Origin: Solirubrobacterales bacterium
GTDB lineage: Bacteria > Actinomycetota > Thermoleophilia > Solirubrobacterales > 70-9
DNA: 7,427 nucleotides
Direction of reading: 5' to 3'
Assembly: GCA_013694825.1 (NCBI GenBank)
Contig: JACDBR010000091.1
Span: 1-7,427, forward strand
The position numbers and the translations under genes were made by a program. The notes below the pieces were generated by a model, which was not told where the DNA came from, made no database searches, and saw only the letters and a list, made by a program, of their open reading frames with translations. Positions 5,153 through 7,427 of the stretch are shown here, in pieces; positions within the stretch are counted from its first letter, which is position 1, and the number at the start of each line of letters is the position of its first letter.

Positions 5153-6106
5153 TCAGTCGAAGGGCAGCTCGACGACCTCTCCCGAGCCCAGGTCGCCGAC
5201 CTCCACCCGATCGCCGGGCTCGGCCTCGCGGCGAAGGATGGCGAGCCCGATCGCGCCGCGGGCGGGGGAGAGGACGCTGGTCCCGAGCCGCCCGACCTCC
5301 TTGCCCTGCTTGGAGACCGGCTCGCCTGGCGGCACCGGCGCCTCGAGGCGCAGCCCGCGCAGGTGGCGGTTGGGCTTGCCGCGGTGATGCAGGCGCGCGA
5401 CCGTCTCCTGACCGATGTAGCAGCCCTTCGTGAAGCTGACGGCACGCTCGATGATCCCCGCCTCGGCGGGCATCGTCCGCTCGCTCATCTCCAGCCCGAA
5501 GCGCGGGCGGCCCGACTCGACCCGCACGATCTCGGCGGCCGGCTCGTCGACGGGCTCGGCACCCGCTTGCCGAAGGGCCGCGTGAAGCTGCTCGGCAGCG
5601 TCCCGTGAGGCGAAGAGGTCGATTCCCTGGTCGCTGGCGACCGCCAGCGCCTTGACGCCATCGATCTCGGCTTCGCGGATGGTGCCCTCGGCTCCCACCG
5701 GCCCGATCCCGGCTACCTCGACCGAGGCCGGTCCGATCAGCGAGAGCACGATCAGCTCGTCGCCGGCGTCGGCTACCTCGACCTCGCGGCCGATCTTGTA
5801 CATCCCGAGGTGACGGACCACGCGATCGAAGCCCACGGGCTCGAGCTCGCAGAGCAATTCGCGCTCGGAGACCCGCAGCACTCGCATGTCGCTCTGCATG
5901 TGGCCCTTGCGGTCCAGCAGCGCCGCGTAGCGGCTCTCCCCCGGCGCGATCGCCTCGATGTCCTGGGTGAGCTGGCCCTGCAGGTAGTCGACGGCGTCGG
6001 CGCCGGTCAGCCGGATGATCCGGCGTTCGGGCCGCTCGAGTAGGCCGGCGGCTTCTCGGATCGCCCGGTACTGGGCGTCGACCTCGACCTGCGCGAACGC
6101 GCTCAT
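5153..6106 (-). CDS. ygfZ: YgfZ/GcvT-family folate-binding protein
   Basis: YgfZ-type proteins are tetrahydrofolate-binding relatives of the glycine-cleavage T protein that help make or repair iron-sulfur clusters in certain enzymes in the cytoplasm. The 317-residue length is normal. The hallmark K-G-C-Y-x-G-Q-E motif is present as FTKGCYIGQETVARLHH (225-241, Cys229). The N-terminal half has typical landmarks: AQYRAIREAAGLLERPERRIIRLTGADAVDYLQGQLTQDI (11-50) and ESRYAALLDRKGHMQSDMRVLR (57-78). The C-terminal barrel ends with GAIGLAILRREAEPGDRVEVG. The start at ATG 6106 fits the family and lies exactly 6 nt after a TAGAAT -10 box, with no Shine-Dalgarno, so the message is probably leaderless. 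It lies 112 bp after the EAL-GAF gene on the same strand, with a hairpin at that gene's end, and is likely expressed from its own promoter. Confidence 0.93.
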   Translation of the reverse strand: MSAFAQVEVDAQYRAIREAAGLLERPERRIIRLTGADAVDYLQGQLTQDIEAIAPGESRYAALLDRKGHMQSDMRVLRVSERELLCELEPVGFDRVVRHLGMYKIGREVEVADAGDELIVLSLIGPASVEVAGIGPVGAEGTIREAEIDGVKALAVASDQGIDLFASRDAAEQLHAALRQAGAEPVDEPAAEIVRVESGRPRFGLEMSERTMPAEAGIIERAVSFTKGCYIGQETVARLHHRGKPNRHLRGLRLEAPVPPGEPVSKQGKEVGRLGTSVLSPARGAIGLAILRREAEPGDRVEVGDLGSGEVVELPFD

Positions 6107-6112
6107 TTGACG

Positions 6113-6118
6113 ATTCTA
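6113..6118 (-). promoter_or_regulatory. Probable -10 box of a leaderless ygfZ promoter
   Basis: TAGAAT on the minus strand is a near-consensus actinobacterial -10 (TANNNT; one mismatch to TATAAT). It ends 6 nt before ATG 6106, so transcription would begin at or next to the A of the start codon. No Shine-Dalgarno precedes the ATG. No clear -35 is seen 16-18 nt upstream. Confidence 0.6.
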
Positions 6119-6194
6119 GTCGCCGCAGTTCACCGTCCGGCGCCCGCATCCAGCCGTGAGTCACCGTTACCCCGAGCGAGAGTGCTTGGGCGCT

Positions 6195-6233
6195 GCCGAC
6201 CGGGCACGACTCGGCGGCTTAGAGCCGGTCGGC
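6195..6233 (-). terminator. Stem-loop spanning the stop codon of the EAL-GAF gene
   Basis: GCCGACCGG (6195-6203) and CCGGTCGGC (6225-6233) are perfect 9-bp inverted arms separated by 21 nt that contain the TAA stop (6219-6221). In the transcript the 5' arm is the end of the coding sequence and the 3' arm lies just after the stop. It may act as a terminator or 3'-end stabiliser. The loop is long and no T-tract follows, so confidence is moderate. Confidence 0.45.
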
Positions 6234-7427
6234 CGGCGTGCCGTCGAGCGAGTGGATCACCGACGCGAACTGGTTGGCGATCACGCGAGCGCGATTGATC
6301 TCGGCCCGCGTCCAGGCCTCGTTGCCGCGCCGGAAGACCTCGATCGTTCCAAGCGTCTGGCGCCTCGCGACGACCGGGACCATCAGCATCGACGAGTGGC
6401 CCTGCGCCAGCAGCAGATCGGCCTCGCGGCGGTCCGAGCGCGGATCGCCGACGGTCACCTGGACTACCTCTTGCTCGTTTAGGACCCGAGCCGTGGTGGG
6501 GTAGTCGGCCAGGTTGTAGTGGCCCTGGTCATCGTTGTCGCCATTGTCGGCCAGGGTCTCGACGGCCCCGCCGCCCTCGACGATCCGCGAGAGGCATACC
6601 GAGTGGGCGTTCAGCTCGGCGGAGATCATCGCCAGGGCCCCGTCGAGATCGGCCCGCGAGCGGCTCCCGGCGAGCGCCCCGCTCAGCCGGACGAGTCGCT
6701 CATCGCGGTCGCCGACGCCGTCGCCCGGGTCGCGCAGGGCACGCTCGAGGGCGCTGCGGCAGACATCGGCCGCAACCCCCGCGATTCCGCTCCAGCCCGG
6801 CTGCGGGCCCGCCAGCACGTAGCCCTGGCCCCACTCGACGTCGAGGTCGGCGACGCGGGCGAGCTCGTCGAGGTTCTCGATCCCCTCGGCGCAGACGACG
6901 GCTCCGATCTTGCGGGCGTAGCGGACCAGCGACTCGACGAGGGCGGCCCGTGCGGGGTCCCTGTGGATGTTCTTGACCAGCTCGATGTCGAGCTTGAGGA
7001 TGTCGGGGCGAAGCCGCATCAGCTGGCGCAGCCCGGCGTAGCCGGCCCCCGCATCGTCGATCGCGATCCGGGCCCCACGCGACCGCAGCGCCGCGATCGC
7101 GGCCGAGAAGGCGGCGCTGTCGTCGGGGATCGACTCGTGCTCGGTGATCTCGATCACGACGCCCTCGAGCGGACCCGACAGCGACTCGCGAACGGGTCCC
7201 GTGGTCAGCGCCGACGGGCTCGTGTTGAGCGCCAGGAAGGTGCCGGGCGGGCGGCCCGGCAGCTCGAGCGCGGCCCGGATCGCGGCGGCCTCGAGCTCTG
7301 GGCCGAGCCCGGCGGCGGTGGCTTGCGCGAACATCATCGCCGGCGAGGGGTGCGGAGAGCCCGGAAAGCGCGCCAGCGCCTCGTAGCCAACGACCAGGCC
7401 CGTGGCGAGCGCCGCGACGGGCTGCAG
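6219..7427 (-). CDS. EAL-GAF cyclic-di-GMP phosphodiesterase (partial, 5' end outside window)
   Basis: This protein should hydrolyse cyclic di-GMP to pGpG. The frame is open to the right edge, so the true start lies beyond 7427; the ATG pair at 7332-7337 is internal because EAL-domain sequence continues upstream of it. Numbering from the first visible residue, the catalytic set is intact: GYEALAR (14-20, Glu16), LALNTSP (Asn68), VIEITEHE (Glu93), IAIDDAGAGYAGL (Asp124, Asp125), ILKLD (Lys145, Asp147), AEGIEN (Glu181) and WGQGYVLAGPQP (Gln201). After a linker (about 212-245), residues 246-394 form a GAF sensory domain: LSGALAGSRSRADLDGALAMISAELNAHSVCLSRI, then MLMVPVVARRQTLGTIEVF and a closing helix. 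The visible part is 402 residues; at most a few tens of EAL residues plus any N-terminal domains are missing. GAF after EAL is the less usual order. The GAF ligand is unknown. Confidence 0.93.
   Translation of the reverse strand: MQPVAALATGLVVGYEALARFPGSPHPSPAMMFAQATAAGLGPELEAAAIRAALELPGRPPGTFLALNTSPSALTTGPVRESLSGPLEGVVIEITEHESIPDDSAAFSAAIAALRSRGARIAIDDAGAGYAGLRQLMRLRPDILKLDIELVKNIHRDPARAALVESLVRYARKIGAVVCAEGIENLDELARVADLDVEWGQGYVLAGPQPGWSGIAGVAADVCRSALERALRDPGDGVGDRDERLVRLSGALAGSRSRADLDGALAMISAELNAHSVCLSRIVEGGGAVETLADNGDNDDQGHYNLADYPTTARVLNEQEVVQVTVGDPRSDRREADLLLAQGHSSMLMVPVVARRQTLGTIEVFRRGNEAWTRAEINRARVIANQFASVIHSLDGTPADRL

Noticed and set aside
5052..6164. 511-residue frame joining the lipoprotein to an upstream region
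   Set aside because: The upstream part is an Arg/Gly/Pro-rich out-of-frame shadow of ygfZ. Only the last 140 residues, with signal peptide and lipobox, are credible.
1..7427. Search for CRISPR arrays, insertion sequences, toxin-antitoxin pairs or a defence island
   Set aside because: No spaced direct repeats, transposase motifs, terminal inverted repeats or small paired genes were seen. The nuclease-fold protein has no defence-type neighbours in the window.

Overview
The window is very GC-rich, densely coded bacterial DNA with chromosomal housekeeping and regulatory content. There is no phage, plasmid, insertion sequence, CRISPR array, tRNA or rRNA. The GC bias, the Ccr and YgfZ homologues, the LysR type and the lipoprotein ending in SSQNELLLP suggest an actinobacterium, plausibly class Thermoleophilia (Solirubrobacterales-like). 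That placement is inference from recalled sequence style, not from a search.

Layout from left to right. A small protein with a GNAT-like start (minus strand) runs off the left edge at base 1. It is divergent from a LysR-type regulator gene (395-1354, plus) that has a T-N11-A LysR box over its start. A 9-bp stem terminator (1372-1394) separates lysR from a convergent minus-strand pair: crotonyl-CoA carboxylase/reductase (ccr, 3048 down to 1780), then 44 bp further on a small ABM-like dimeric alpha/beta-barrel protein (1735 down to 1409). A 199-bp divergent promoter region holding a perfect 19-bp palindrome separates ccr from a plus-strand gene (3248-4564). That gene encodes a coiled-coil protein with a PD-(D/E)XK-like domain resembling DUF2130/RmuC. 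It converges on a minus-strand series through a nested bidirectional hairpin (4559-4633). The series, in transcription order, is an EAL-GAF cyclic-di-GMP phosphodiesterase whose 5' end lies beyond 7427, ygfZ (6106 down to 5153), and a small secreted lipoprotein (5051 down to 4629).

The genes do not form one pathway. ccr belongs to acetyl-CoA assimilation through the ethylmalonyl-CoA pathway, or to extender-unit supply. ygfZ belongs to iron-sulfur enzyme maintenance, and EAL-GAF to second-messenger signalling. I see no clear new multi-gene system. The best leads are the uncharacterised nuclease-fold coiled-coil protein, the palindrome between it and ccr, the ccr/ABM-like pair, and a recurring TANNNT box placed 6-13 nt before start codons that lack a good Shine-Dalgarno, which suggests leaderless or very short-leader transcription. 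No gene-free stretch exceeds 300 bases.
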